Assembly (NCBI GenBank): GCA_016933175.1
Contig: JAFGBK010000025.1
Span: forward strand, 1-62,319
Direction: 5' to 3'
DNA: 62,319 nt
From: Candidatus Krumholzibacteriota bacterium
GTDB lineage: Bacteria; Krumholzibacteriota; Krumholzibacteriia; JACNKJ01
Part shown: one piece after another, positions 1 through 8,216 of the stretch
Numbering within the stretch: position 1 is the stretch's first letter
How the letters are laid out: every line of letters begins with the position of its first letter
Notes under the pieces: model-generated
What the model was told of the DNA's origin: nothing
Seen by the model: only the letters and a program-made list of their open reading frames with translations
Database searches by the model: none
Program-made: the position numbers and the translations under genes

Positions 1-56
1 GCGTCCAGGAGACGGATCCAGCGGGCGGCGGCGGCAACGGAGTCCAGCGGGCTCAT
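1..56 (-). CDS. Unidentified protein, 5' end only
   Basis: Only the first 18 codons lie inside the window, beginning MSPLDSVAAAARW. The ATG has a GGAG ribosome site about a dozen bases upstream, and the gene follows the preceding minus-strand gene by 64 bases, so it is probably the last visible member of the same operon. Too little is present to name a family. The start call is inference from the ribosome site and the operon context. Confidence 0.45.
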   Translation of the reverse strand, partial: MSPLDSVAAAARWIRLLD

Positions 57-120
57 GGGCGCGTGTCACTCTCCGCGGGCGGGGGAACGCCTGGACTCTG
101 GGGCGGGCGCGCGAGGCCTG

Positions 121-1044
121 TCAACGCCCAATCTCGGGCTCGTGCTCCGGCGGCCGCCGCAGGATCCGGGCCGCGGCGGCGAGCCCGTCCGCGCGCCAGC
201 GCCGCTCGGCCACGTCCAGCGAATCGCCGCGGGCCCGCCAGGAACCGGCCGCGGCCAGGGGACGACCCTCCGGATCGAAGGGCGCGCTGCGCCGGAGGAA
301 GGGAACGCTGTCCAGGGCGCCTGGCGCCGCGGCGACTTCTGCCGCCGGGCCGGGCGCCATGGCGTCCAGGAGATCCAGGCCGCCCTCGCAATCCCAGGCG
401 AAGCCCTCGCACAGGAGCGTCTCGAAGAGGGGCTTGACGCCCAGCAGGGCGCCGCCCTCGCCGCGCCGGCGGTACTCCAGCCAGTCGCCCGCCATCATCA
501 GGTCCGTCAGCTCGGGCCAGTCGGGCAGACGCGCCAGCCAGCCGCCGTCCGCCGCCAGCAGGGAAGGCTCGGAGCCGACGAGGAAGAAGGCGCCGCGCGC
601 AGCCAGGCGTCCGCAGGGCAGGACCAGCGTGGTGTCGGGATGGGACGCCAGGACCCGCGTCCACGGGGCCTCGCGGGGCAGGCGGCCGCGGGGTCCCGCC
701 AGGAGCCAGGCGCCGGCCGCGTCCCTGGCGGCCAGCCACTCGCCCCGGCGCAGGGACGGCAGCTCCAGCTCCCGCATGAGCGCGTCCACCGGCACCCCCC
801 ACTCCCGCAGGCGGCGCTCGAAGGCGAGCTCGCCGCCGGGCCAGAGGCGGTCGGGGATGCGGCGGTACTGCGTGCGCTTGAGCACGAAGCCGTCCGCCGC
901 GGCGGGCAGCAGGGCCAGGATGGTGGGCGGCTGGTCGCGCCGGCCGTGGCGCTGGCGCGCCAGGGGCACGACGATGATCCGCACCACCACGAGGACCACG
1001 ACGAGCGCTCCCACCAAGACGGCGAGCCGGCGCAGCGTCCTCAC
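121..1044 (-). CDS. Membrane-anchored protein of unknown function
   Basis: I do not recognise this 307-residue protein. It begins with GTG in a GTGA overlap with the stop codon of the upstream helicase gene, so the two are probably translationally coupled. Residues about 6-30 form one strongly hydrophobic segment (runs of V, L and I) followed by Arg/His, as expected for an N-terminal membrane anchor with the remainder outside the cytoplasm. The rest is a soluble domain rich in Trp, Leu and Arg (for example DWLEYRRRG near the middle) with no catalytic motif I can identify. It ends with a basic/acidic tail. Co-transcription with a DNA helicase does not by itself suggest a DNA role, because the neighbours are functionally mixed. 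Confidence 0.75.
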   Translation of the reverse strand: MRTLRRLAVLVGALVVVLVVVRIIVVPLARQRHGRRDQPPTILALLPAAADGFVLKRTQYRRIPDRLWPGGELAFERRLREWGVPVDALMRELELPSLRRGEWLAARDAAGAWLLAGPRGRLPREAPWTRVLASHPDTTLVLPCGRLAARGAFFLVGSEPSLLAADGGWLARLPDWPELTDLMMAGDWLEYRRRGEGGALLGVKPLFETLLCEGFAWDCEGGLDLLDAMAPGPAAEVAAAPGALDSVPFLRRSAPFDPEGRPLAAAGSWRARGDSLDVAERRWRADGLAAAARILRRPPEHEPEIGR

Positions 1045-4000
1045 GAGGCGCTCCGCGCCAGGCTGTCCAGGAAGCGGCTGGGCTCCTGGCGGAAGCCGCC
1101 CCGCGTGTCCACCCGCGTCAGGGTCAGGGCGCCGGCGGCCCGGGTCATGGCCACGTAGAGCAGGCGGCGCTCCTCGGCGATCTCCTCGGCGTCCTTGCCC
1201 CGCAGGGCGTAGTAGCCGGGCAGGACGTTCTCCTCCAGGCCGACGATGTAGACCCGCTCGAACTCGAGCCCCTTGGCGCTGTGGATGGTCATGAGCTGGA
1301 CGGCGTTCTGGCCCCGGGCCAGGTCCGGCGCCTGGTAGAGGGCGAGGAAGTCGAGGAAGCTGGCCAGCGAGTCGCCCAGGAAGAGCTCGTCGAAGCGGGG
1401 CACCAGGGCCAGGAAGCGCTGCTCCTCGCTGCGCAGGCCCGTGAACAGGTCGGGCGCCTCGGCGTCCAGGCCGGCGGCCGCCAGCAGGTCGGCCTCCAGG
1501 GTCTGCCGCTCCTCGCCGCCGGCGACACGGTCCAGCCAGTCGCTGCCCGGCGCCAGCAGCCGCCGGACCCCTTCGCGGAAGAGGGCAAAGGCCTCCGGAT
1601 CGTCGCCGCCGGTGGGAGCGCCGCCGGGGTCCAGGTGCAGGGCGAGGGCCAGGGGCGCCAGGGCCTCGGCGCCCGCGCGGCGCCGCAGGCGGCCCAGGTG
1701 GATCTCCTGCATGCGCGCGAAGGCCTCGCCGAGGCAGCGGCAGTCGTCCAGGGCGCGGTGCCGCGCCTCGGCGCGGATGCCGAAGCGGCGGATCAGGTCC
1801 TCCAGGCGCACGCGGTCGCCGGGGAAGAGGCGGCGGGCCAGGGCGAGGGTGTCGAAGAGGGCGTTGGCGAAGCGGGGCTGCCCCGACTCGCGGGCCAGCC
1901 GCTGCAGGACGGGATAGTCGAAGCCGGCGCCGTTGTGGGCCACCAGGTCGCGCCCGCCGGCGAAGGCGCGCAGCTCGCCGAGCGCCTGCGCGGGCGGCGG
2001 CGCGCCTTCGACCATGGCGTCGGTGATCCCGTGGACGTCCGTGGCGCCGGGGGGGATGGGCCCGGCGGGACGCACCAGGCTCTCGAAGCGCGCGACCTCT
2101 CGCCCGCCTTCGTAGCGGATGGCGGCGACCTCCACCACCTCGCAGCGGGCCGTGTCCACGCCCGTCGTCTCCAGATCGAAGACCACGTAGTCGGCGAGGC
2201 CCCGGTGGTCGGCGGCCCTCCAGAGCTGGGCCAGGCGGAAGGCCAGCAGGGCCGGCGCCGCCCCGCGGGCCGCCAGCCGCTCGCCGGCGGGGCGCGCGGC
2301 GTCGGCGCCCGCCTCGCCCGCCGCCGGCGCGCCATCCCCGAACGGCGCGCGGGCGGGCAGCTCCAGGCGCAACTCCTTGCGCTCGGCGTCGAGAATCAGG
2401 CGCGGGCCGGGCCGCGGCTCGCGCCCCCCCGCGATCAGGCCCTGGGCCAGCCACGGCTCGAGGCCCTGGCGCAGCATGGCCACCACGGCGGCCTCCACGC
2501 GCGCGTCCTCGGCGGAGATCTGCACGGGCCCGCCGCGCCGCAGCCGCTCCCGCAGCTCCGCCAGGATCGCCGCCAGGCCCGCGACCGCGGCCGGGTCGCC
2601 GGGCAGCTCCTCCTCGCCATCCTCCAGCTCCAGGAGGATCTCGCGCACGAGCTGGGACAGGGTGCGCCCCGCCTGCCCGGCGCGCAGGTTGCCGATGCGG
2701 GCGACGACGCCCTCGAGCAGCCAGGGCAGGCGCGCCAGGTGCGCGAGCCGGGCGCCCTCCCGTTCCCAGGCGGCGCGGTCGGGTGGGCCGGGCGCCTGGC
2801 CGGGCGCGAAGAGCTCCTCCTGGCGGCCGGCATCGGGATCCAGGGCGTCGGGCAGGAACTCGTCCAGCGCCAGGCCCCGTGGGAACTCGGCCGTGAAGCG
2901 CGCGGTCCAGTCCGCGTCCGGCGCGCCGGCGGCGTCCGCCAGGAACTGCTCCCAGTGCTTGGCCCGCGCGCGCAAGGCGTCCCGGCGCCTGAGCAGGTGG
3001 GCCAGGGCCTGGCGCACCGAGTCGCCGCGGCGCCGTCCGCACGCGCGAAGGAGGGCCCAGGAACCCTCGTCGAGCTGCGCGGCCAGGAGCTGCTCCAAGG
3101 CCTCCTCGTCGTTGCCGTTGCGCAGGAGGCGCAGGAAGGCCACCACCTGCCGGATGCGCCCCTGCTCGAGCAGGGCGCGGCCGGCCACCAGCTCCACGGG
3201 GATGCGCTCGCCCATGAGGCGGGTCTCCAGGTACTCGCCGATGCTGTGCTTCGGGTAGAGGACCGCCACGTCGCGCCAGGCCAGCGTCGGCGCGCGCAAT
3301 CGCGCGCGCCGGATGTCGGCGGCCAGGAAGTCGGCCTCCTCGGCCTCGGTGCGGAAGCGCTCCAGGCTCACGCTGCCGGCGCCCCCGGCGTGGCTGCGCA
3401 GGCGCTGGGCGGCGCCGCCGCTCTCGCCGCCGAGGACGGCGCGCGCGGCGGCGAGGATGCGCTCGCGGTTGCGGTAGTTCTCCTCGAGCCAGATCTCGGC
3501 GGGTGCGTAGTCGTCGCGGTAGCGCGCGATGTTGCGCCGGTCGGCCCCGCGCCAGGCGTAGATGCTCTGGTCGTCGTCGGCGACGACGAAGCTGCTGCCG
3601 CCCGCGGGCGCCAGCAGCCGCAGCAGGCGGTACTGGAGGGCGTCGGTGTCCTGGAACTCGTCCACGAGGATCCGGGTCCAGCGCGCGCGCGTCGCCGCCA
3701 GCAGATCCGCGTCATCCGCCAGCAGACCGCGGGCCAGGTCCAGGATGTCGTCGAAGTCGATGGCGCCCTCCTCGCGGAGCAGGCGCTGGTACTCCGTGAA
3801 GAGGTCCCGCTGGAGCGCGGTGAGCAGCTTGGGGTCGCGTTCCAGCCGCCAGGCGCCGAAGCGGCCCAGCAGCAGGCGCAGCTCCTTGGGCTCGGGCTCG
3901 CGGGCGCCCACGCCCAGGCGATTCCAGGCGCGCTGCAGGGTGCGCACCTGGCGCGGTTCGTCGGCCACGGCGAAATCGCCGGGCACGTCCCCGCGACCGG

Positions 4001-4316
4001 CGTTGGCGCGCAACAACTGCAGGCAGAAGTGGTGGAAGGTCCCGGCGCGCACGGCGGCGGCGCGCTCGCCCAGGTGGCGGGCCAGCCGCTCCACCATCAC
4101 GGTGGCGGCCTTACGCGTGAAGGTCAGGGGCAGGATGGCCCCCGGGTCCACGCCCGCCGCGCTCACCAGGTAGACGACGCGGTTGACGAGGGTGCGCGTC
4201 TTGCCCGTGCCGGGCCCCGCGAGGACCAGGCAGTGGGGCGCGCTCGTGAAGACGGCCTCGCGCTGCCGGGGATTGAGCTCCCGCTCCAGCTCCTGCCAGG
4301 GCCCGGCCGCGCTCAC
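1041..4316 (-). CDS. UvrD/PcrA-family DNA helicase with embedded DnaQ-like 3'-5' exonuclease domain
   Basis: A 1091-residue superfamily I helicase. Motif I GPGTGKT is at residues 34-40. Motif II is DEFQD near 218-222, followed by a motif III of the form ADDDQSIYAWRGA. Motifs V/VI (HSAKGLEFERV, and later LLYVAMTRA) lie around 1010-1075. Inserted at about 705-870 is a complete DEDDh exonuclease domain: FDLETTG, then HNGAGFD, then HRALDD, so all acidic residues and the His are present. UvrD/PcrA proteins are usually about 720-780 residues, so the extra length is largely this insert plus an enlarged 2B region. The GTG start overlaps the upstream stop (GTGA). Unwinding with coupled 3'-5' trimming during repair is the natural inference. 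The helicase call is secure; the physiological role is not known from sequence. Confidence 0.93.
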   Translation of the reverse strand: MSAAGPWQELERELNPRQREAVFTSAPHCLVLAGPGTGKTRTLVNRVVYLVSAAGVDPGAILPLTFTRKAATVMVERLARHLGERAAAVRAGTFHHFCLQLLRANAGRGDVPGDFAVADEPRQVRTLQRAWNRLGVGAREPEPKELRLLLGRFGAWRLERDPKLLTALQRDLFTEYQRLLREEGAIDFDDILDLARGLLADDADLLAATRARWTRILVDEFQDTDALQYRLLRLLAPAGGSSFVVADDDQSIYAWRGADRRNIARYRDDYAPAEIWLEENYRNRERILAAARAVLGGESGGAAQRLRSHAGGAGSVSLERFRTEAEEADFLAADIRRARLRAPTLAWRDVAVLYPKHSIGEYLETRLMGERIPVELVAGRALLEQGRIRQVVAFLRLLRNGNDEEALEQLLAAQLDEGSWALLRACGRRRGDSVRQALAHLLRRRDALRARAKHWEQFLADAAGAPDADWTARFTAEFPRGLALDEFLPDALDPDAGRQEELFAPGQAPGPPDRAAWEREGARLAHLARLPWLLEGVVARIGNLRAGQAGRTLSQLVREILLELEDGEEELPGDPAAVAGLAAILAELRERLRRGGPVQISAEDARVEAAVVAMLRQGLEPWLAQGLIAGGREPRPGPRLILDAERKELRLELPARAPFGDGAPAAGEAGADAARPAGERLAARGAAPALLAFRLAQLWRAADHRGLADYVVFDLETTGVDTARCEVVEVAAIRYEGGREVARFESLVRPAGPIPPGATDVHGITDAMVEGAPPPAQALGELRAFAGGRDLVAHNGAGFDYPVLQRLARESGQPRFANALFDTLALARRLFPGDRVRLEDLIRRFGIRAEARHRALDDCRCLGEAFARMQEIHLGRLRRRAGAEALAPLALALHLDPGGAPTGGDDPEAFALFREGVRRLLAPGSDWLDRVAGGEERQTLEADLLAAAGLDAEAPDLFTGLRSEEQRFLALVPRFDELFLGDSLASFLDFLALYQAPDLARGQNAVQLMTIHSAKGLEFERVYIVGLEENVLPGYYALRGKDAEEIAEERRLLYVAMTRAAGALTLTRVDTRGGFRQEPSRFLDSLARSAS

Positions 4317-5140
4317 GCACCGCTCCCGCGGCGGTGGCCGAGGGTGACGGCGGCGCCAGCTCCCACGTCGAGGCGACGGGCAGCGCTGCCGCGGTTGATG
4401 GCCACCTCCAGGTAGCCGCTGCTGCCCACCAGGGCCAGTGCCTCGCCCGGCAGGGCGTCGTGGTAGGTGCGCTTGAGGCCGCGCAGGCGGTGGCCGCTGA
4501 CCACCACCTCCAGGTCCTCGTCGCCCACGGCGCGCTCGCGGCGGTACTTTTCCAGACGCTCCTCGCTGATGTCGGTGATGAGGTTGCCGAAGGAGTCCAC
4601 CAGGACGACGTTGCCGGCCAGGTGCTCGCCGTCCCAGATGGGCTCGTGCAGCATCAGCTCCACGGGCTGGGTGCAGGGCGAGCCGAACTCGGCCAGCGGC
4701 CGGCCGCTGGCCAGGTGGGCCGCGACGGGCGCGAAGATGTCCCGCCCGTGGAAGGTGGGACGCGGCCGCTCGCGCCACAGCGCGGTGTTCTCCAGGTAGC
4801 GCAGCTCGTGGTCGGGCTCGCGCTGGAGCACCTCCGTGAGCAGGCCGTTGTCCGGCGCCACGAAGAAGCGCTCGCCGGCCCGCGCCGCCAGGCCCTTGCG
4901 CTCGCTGCCGACGGTGGGATCGACGACGGCGAGGAAGACGCTGCCCGGTGGGAAGATGGTGTAGGTGGACAGCAGGATGAACGAGCCGTCGCCGATGCGG
5001 TGGCCCGGCACGCTGTGGCAGAGGTCGACCAGGGTCAGCGCGGGATTCACGGCCAGGAGAGAGCCCTTCATGGCGCCCACGTACCAGCTGTCCTGGCCGA
5101 AGTCCGTGAGCAGGACGACGAGGGGTCGCGGCGTGGCCAT
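4313..5140 (-). CDS. S-adenosylmethionine hydroxide adenosyltransferase (DUF62 family)
   Basis: 275 residues, the usual length for the family. Family members use water/hydroxide to cleave S-adenosylmethionine to adenosine and methionine and are related to fluorinases and chlorinases. The N-terminal LLTDFG (residues 10-15) with its substrate-binding Asp13, VDPTVGSER at 73-81 and DNG at 97-99 are family hallmarks. A C-terminal beta-rich domain follows. The ATG has a GGGAGG site a few bases upstream. The stop overlaps the GTG start of the helicase gene, so expression is probably coupled. Its cellular role in bacteria is poorly defined; I see no halogenase-specific insertion and take it as the hydrolase type. 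Confidence 0.9.
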   Translation of the reverse strand: MATPRPLVVLLTDFGQDSWYVGAMKGSLLAVNPALTLVDLCHSVPGHRIGDGSFILLSTYTIFPPGSVFLAVVDPTVGSERKGLAARAGERFFVAPDNGLLTEVLQREPDHELRYLENTALWRERPRPTFHGRDIFAPVAAHLASGRPLAEFGSPCTQPVELMLHEPIWDGEHLAGNVVLVDSFGNLITDISEERLEKYRRERAVGDEDLEVVVSGHRLRGLKRTYHDALPGEALALVGSSGYLEVAINRGSAARRLDVGAGAAVTLGHRRGSGA

Positions 5141-5167
5141 GATCGCCTCCCGTTCAGCGGTGCCGCC

Positions 5168-6361
5168 TCAGTCGGAGCCCGCGGCCAGCCCGACGGGGAC
5201 CAGGGGCAGCAGGTTCAGGTTCACGCCCACCAGCATACGCGAGCGGTCGTCCAGGGCCAGGAAAATCCCCGGCGAGACGGGCCCCAGGCGAAACACGCCG
5301 GGGTAGACGTTGAGGCGCAGGCGGTAGTCCTTGGTGCCGGCGTACTGGAGCGAGGCCAGCAGGCTGCCGCGACGGTCCCAGAACAGGCCGGCCGTCACGG
5401 CCAGGTCCACGGTGCGCTGGCCCTGGGCGAGGTCCACCAGCTCCTTGGCCTTGAAGCCGCCGGCGAAGGAGAAGCAGTCGCCGCCGGGCCAGGTGCGGCT
5501 CAGGCCGCCCTCGCCGTGCGTTCCGAAGTGGTAGAAGAGGCTCCAGCGCTCGCTGCCCGGCAAGCCCAGCTTCATGGAGAAGTTCTGGCCGTTGTTCTCC
5601 AGGGTCTCGCGCCGGGGATCCCAGGCCGGCTGGTAGGACCAGTCCTGCAGGTGGAGCTTCTCGCTGAAGAAGCGGCAGACGCCGTCGGAGCTGAACAGCA
5701 GCATGCTGAGGGGATCGAAGAGGTAGAGGTCCGCGACGGGGTCCGTGGTCCAGCCCGCGTAGTCGTCGTTCTCCACCACCTCGTTGACCAGGTGGTAGGC
5801 GGCGATGGTCCCCGCCGCCCAGAGCCTGGGGCAGGCGATCCCGTGGTGGCGGAACCACTCGACCTGCACGCGGTAGCTCATGCCGCCGCCGATGAGATGC
5901 TGCGTGTAGTTGGGCCAGTAGCGGGCGTCCTGGGTGTTGGTGCTGAAGGGCAGGATCTCCTTCTTGAGGAAGCTGCCCCAGCCCTCCTCCTCGATGGCCC
6001 GGATGGGATGGGCGAGGTTGCGGCGCACGTTCCGCCAGCCGAGCCGGTAGTCGACGTTGAAGGGATCGTTGGACCGGTTGTCCAGCTGGGTGATGCCGTA
6101 GCCGCCGTTGAGGACGAGCTGGACGGGGTTGATGAGGGCCTCGCTGCCGTAGGGGCGCCCGTGATAGAAGAAGACGGGCCCGGCCGCCGGCGCGGCGGCC
6201 CGCGGCAGGCGCAGGCTCGCCTGCGCCGGCACCGGCCGCACGAGGGAGTCCGCCGGCGCGGCGGGCGGCGCCGCGGGCGCCCGCCCCGCCGCCCCGGCCA
6301 GGAGGAGCCCTCCCAGCAGGAGGGCGGCCTGCCGGCGCGACTTTGCGGATGACTCGAACAC
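5168..6361 (-). CDS. Exported, probably outer-membrane-associated protein (DUF3943-like)
   Basis: About 397 residues. I chose the GTG at 6361 because it has GGGGAG six bases upstream and gives a compact signal peptide (basic start, LLLGGLLLAGAAG core, AAPPAAPA cleavage region). An in-frame TTG at 6436 lies upstream of the predicted transcription start. The mature part has an aromatic, Asn/Asp-rich region (NYTQHLIGGGMSYR, then alternating helices) and then short alternating strands typical of beta-barrel or porin-like proteins. The central part resembles DUF3943-type envelope proteins, but this is a low-confidence resemblance. It leads the operon with the SAM hydrolase and helicase and has its own promoter. 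Confidence 0.65.
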   Translation of the reverse strand: MFESSAKSRRQAALLLGGLLLAGAAGRAPAAPPAAPADSLVRPVPAQASLRLPRAAAPAAGPVFFYHGRPYGSEALINPVQLVLNGGYGITQLDNRSNDPFNVDYRLGWRNVRRNLAHPIRAIEEEGWGSFLKKEILPFSTNTQDARYWPNYTQHLIGGGMSYRVQVEWFRHHGIACPRLWAAGTIAAYHLVNEVVENDDYAGWTTDPVADLYLFDPLSMLLFSSDGVCRFFSEKLHLQDWSYQPAWDPRRETLENNGQNFSMKLGLPGSERWSLFYHFGTHGEGGLSRTWPGGDCFSFAGGFKAKELVDLAQGQRTVDLAVTAGLFWDRRGSLLASLQYAGTKDYRLRLNVYPGVFRLGPVSPGIFLALDDRSRMLVGVNLNLLPLVPVGLAAGSD

Positions 6362-6436
6362 GCACGCTCCCCGGCCCGCCGGCGCGCCTGGACGGGCGCG
6401 CTCCCCCATCGCCGGCGGACCTCGCTGATCTGGCAA

Positions 6437-6465
6437 TAGTTAGCAGCCCGCGCCCGTTCAGGCAA
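6437..6465 (-). promoter_or_regulatory. Predicted sigma70-type promoter
   Basis: -35 TTGCCT at 6465-6460 and -10 TAACTA at 6442-6437 with a 17-base spacer ending in GGCTGC. It would transcribe the exported-protein/SAM hydrolase/helicase operon with a leader of about 70 bases. It argues against the TTG at 6436 as the translation start. Confidence 0.6.
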
Positions 6466-6474
6466 GGGCGCGCG

Positions 6475-6504
6475 TTGCATCGGCGGCGGTTCCTGGGCTA
6501 GGCT
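6475..6504 (+). promoter_or_regulatory. Predicted promoter of the TrmH-family gene
   Basis: -35 TTGCAT at 6475-6480 and -10 TAGGCT at 6499-6504, spacer 18. It lies back-to-back with the divergent promoter at 6437-6465. The leader would be about 22 bases and contains the GGAGG ribosome site. Confidence 0.5.
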
Positions 6505-6532
6505 GGGGCGGCAAGCGGCGCGAGGAGGCACG

Positions 6533-7114
6533 GTGGCCATCGATCCCCTGCACGCCATGTGGCGCGACAAGGAGCGGCCGCCCGCGGGACCGCGGGTCCC
6601 CGTGGCGGCTTTGCTGGACAACATCCGCAGCGCCTACAACGTGGGCGACATGTTCCGCAGCGCCGACGCCCTGCGGCTGGCGCGGCTCTTCCTGGCCGGG
6701 ATCACGGCCTTCCCCCCCAACGGCAAGCTGGAGAAGACGGCCCTGGGCGCCACGGCGCACGTGGCCTGGCGGCACGACCTGCGCGTCTTCGACGCCGTGG
6801 CCCGCGTCCGCGAGGAGGGCTACGCCCTGGTGGCCGTGGAGATGACGCCGGCCAGCATCAGCGTCTTCGAGTGGGAGGGGCCCGCGCGCGCCTGCTTCGT
6901 CTTCGGGCACGAGGTGCTGGGGATCGACCGGGAGCTGCTGCGCCAGGCCGACGCCATCGTCCACCTGCCCATGGGCGGCGCCAAGAACAGCCTCAACGTC
7001 TCGTCGAGCTTCACGGCCGTCCTCTACCAGCACCTGGCGCGCCACGAACTGCTGGACGCGAGCCCGCCCCGCCTGGACGGCTGCTACCTGCCGGACCGCC
7101 GCGAGGGCGGCTAG
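6533..7114 (+). CDS. TrmH/SpoU-family RNA 2'-O-methyltransferase
   Basis: 193 residues with the three SPOUT-class motifs in order: motif 1 NIRSAYNVGDMFRSADA at about 30-46, motif 2 VFGHEVLGID at 123-132, and motif 3 LPMGGAKNSLNVSSSF at about 145-160. The latter two form the trefoil-knot SAM site. Members transfer a methyl group to a ribose 2'-OH of tRNA or rRNA. The target here cannot be told from sequence. It lacks the N-terminal substrate-binding domain of RlmB, so tRNA is somewhat more likely. The GTG start is preceded by GAGGAGG. It ends in a CTAG shared with the convergent lipoprotein gene. Confidence 0.92.
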   Translation: MAIDPLHAMWRDKERPPAGPRVPVAALLDNIRSAYNVGDMFRSADALRLARLFLAGITAFPPNGKLEKTALGATAHVAWRHDLRVFDAVARVREEGYALVAVEMTPASISVFEWEGPARACFVFGHEVLGIDRELLRQADAIVHLPMGGAKNSLNVSSSFTAVLYQHLARHELLDASPPRLDGCYLPDRREGG

Positions 7115-8127
7115 TCAGAGGCCGGACAATAGCCGGGCCAGGCGGCGTCCGGCGCCGCGGGATCGAGGAAGAGGGAGTAGAGGCTGCCGCCGGTCCGGGG
7201 CGGTTCACCGTAGGCCAGGCCCACGCTGCAGCCGCGCTCGCGGGCCAGCGCGGCGGCGCGCTGGAGGTTGGCCAGCCCGTTGCCGGCCTCGGTCTCCGAC
7301 CAGTCCCCCCACTGGCCGCTCTCGCCCACGCCGTTGACCTGAAGCAGGTCGCCCGCGCGCGCATAGCGCCAGGGATCGACGCCGGGCTCCTCCAGGCGCG
7401 GCCAGGCCTCCGAGCGCGGCGCGCCGCAGTCCTCGGCGAAGCGCCGCACGCCGTCGAGGCTGCGCGCCGGCCCGTTGACCACCACGACGCCGGCGGGACC
7501 GAGATGCTGGCGCACCAGGGCCAGGGCGCCGGCCTCGACGGCCTCCACGCGGCCGCGGTTCCACAGGGGATCCTCGCGCCAGCCGGGCCGGCCGTCGTAG
7601 GGGCCCCAGACGCTGTCGCGGGCGGCATCGGTGCCCTCCCACCACAGGCGGTCGAACCCGAAGTCATCGAGGAAGACGCCGCGCACGCTTCCGGCGTGGG
7701 CCTGCAGGAAGGCGTCGATCCAGCTGAGCAGGTCCGCCACGTGGGCGTCGTCGAAGCGGTAGCAGTGGACGCTCCCGTTCATCACCACGTCCGGCTCGCC
7801 CAGCTCGCCGGGAGCGGGCTGCCAGATGGGCCAGGTGCGCAGGCTGTCGCTGTGGCAGCTCTTGCCCCACATGTTGAAGTAGAGCAGGGCCCGCTGCCGG
7901 TGGCGGGGCGCCAGGCGGTCGAAGGCGCAGGCCTCGGCGATGATCAGGCCGTAGGGATCCAGGCGCGCGGGATCGAGGTCGTTCAGGGCGTTGCCGTAGG
8001 CCACGACATGCGTCGCGTAGGCGCCGGCGGGGTCCGCCTCCACCTCGGGCGCGGCGAGATTGCAGGCGCCCAGCCCGACGGCCAGGGTCGCCGTGAAGAG
8101 AAGGAACCGCCGATCGGAACGTCGCAT
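7111..8127 (-). CDS. Lipoprotein with putative glycoside-hydrolase-like TIM barrel
   Basis: 338 residues. A lipobox LGAC places the lipidated Cys at residue 22, so the protein should be membrane-tethered on the periplasmic side or outside. The body resembles poorly characterised glycosidase-like barrels: GVFLDDFGFDRLWW (151-163) ends a strand with acidic residues, followed by VVVNGPARSLD on a later strand. The secreted protein at 58992-61001 has the equivalent GLFLDEMSIGGYLWW and LLLGNNCKP, so the two are probably distant paralogues. The ATG at 8127 is favoured over one 15 bases upstream because GGAG sits 9 bases before it. Substrate unknown. Its stop shares CTAG with the TrmH-family gene. 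Confidence 0.7.
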   Translation of the reverse strand: MRRSDRRFLLFTATLAVGLGACNLAAPEVEADPAGAYATHVVAYGNALNDLDPARLDPYGLIIAEACAFDRLAPRHRQRALLYFNMWGKSCHSDSLRTWPIWQPAPGELGEPDVVMNGSVHCYRFDDAHVADLLSWIDAFLQAHAGSVRGVFLDDFGFDRLWWEGTDAARDSVWGPYDGRPGWREDPLWNRGRVEAVEAGALALVRQHLGPAGVVVVNGPARSLDGVRRFAEDCGAPRSEAWPRLEEPGVDPWRYARAGDLLQVNGVGESGQWGDWSETEAGNGLANLQRAAALARERGCSVGLAYGEPPRTGGSLYSLFLDPAAPDAAWPGYCPASD

Positions 8128-8154
8128 GGTCGCCAGCTCCATTCTTCGAAGGGC

Positions 8155-8184
8155 CCCGCCGGCGTCACGAAGGACGCCGGCGGG
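8155..8184 (-). terminator. Strong hairpin between tonB and the lipoprotein gene
   Basis: A perfect 12-bp inverted repeat (arms 8155-8166 and 8173-8184, loop of 6) lies between the TonB stop and the lipoprotein start on the minus strand. There is no T tract after it, so it is either an imperfect terminator for tonB or a leader/processing structure ahead of the lipoprotein ribosome site. Confidence 0.45.
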
Positions 8185-8216
8185 ACCGGCCCACGGCTTG
8201 GCAAGGAGTGCGCGTC

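Noticed and set aside
1281-4415. 1044-codon plus-strand frame opposite the helicase
   Set aside because: Shadow of the helicase gene in G+C-rich DNA; minus-strand frame has all SF1 motifs, plus-strand frame has none.
6362-6436. Upstream TTG start (6436) for the exported protein
   Set aside because: It lies at or upstream of the predicted transcription start and would place a non-hydrophobic segment before the signal peptide. The GTG at 6361 has a GGGGAG site.
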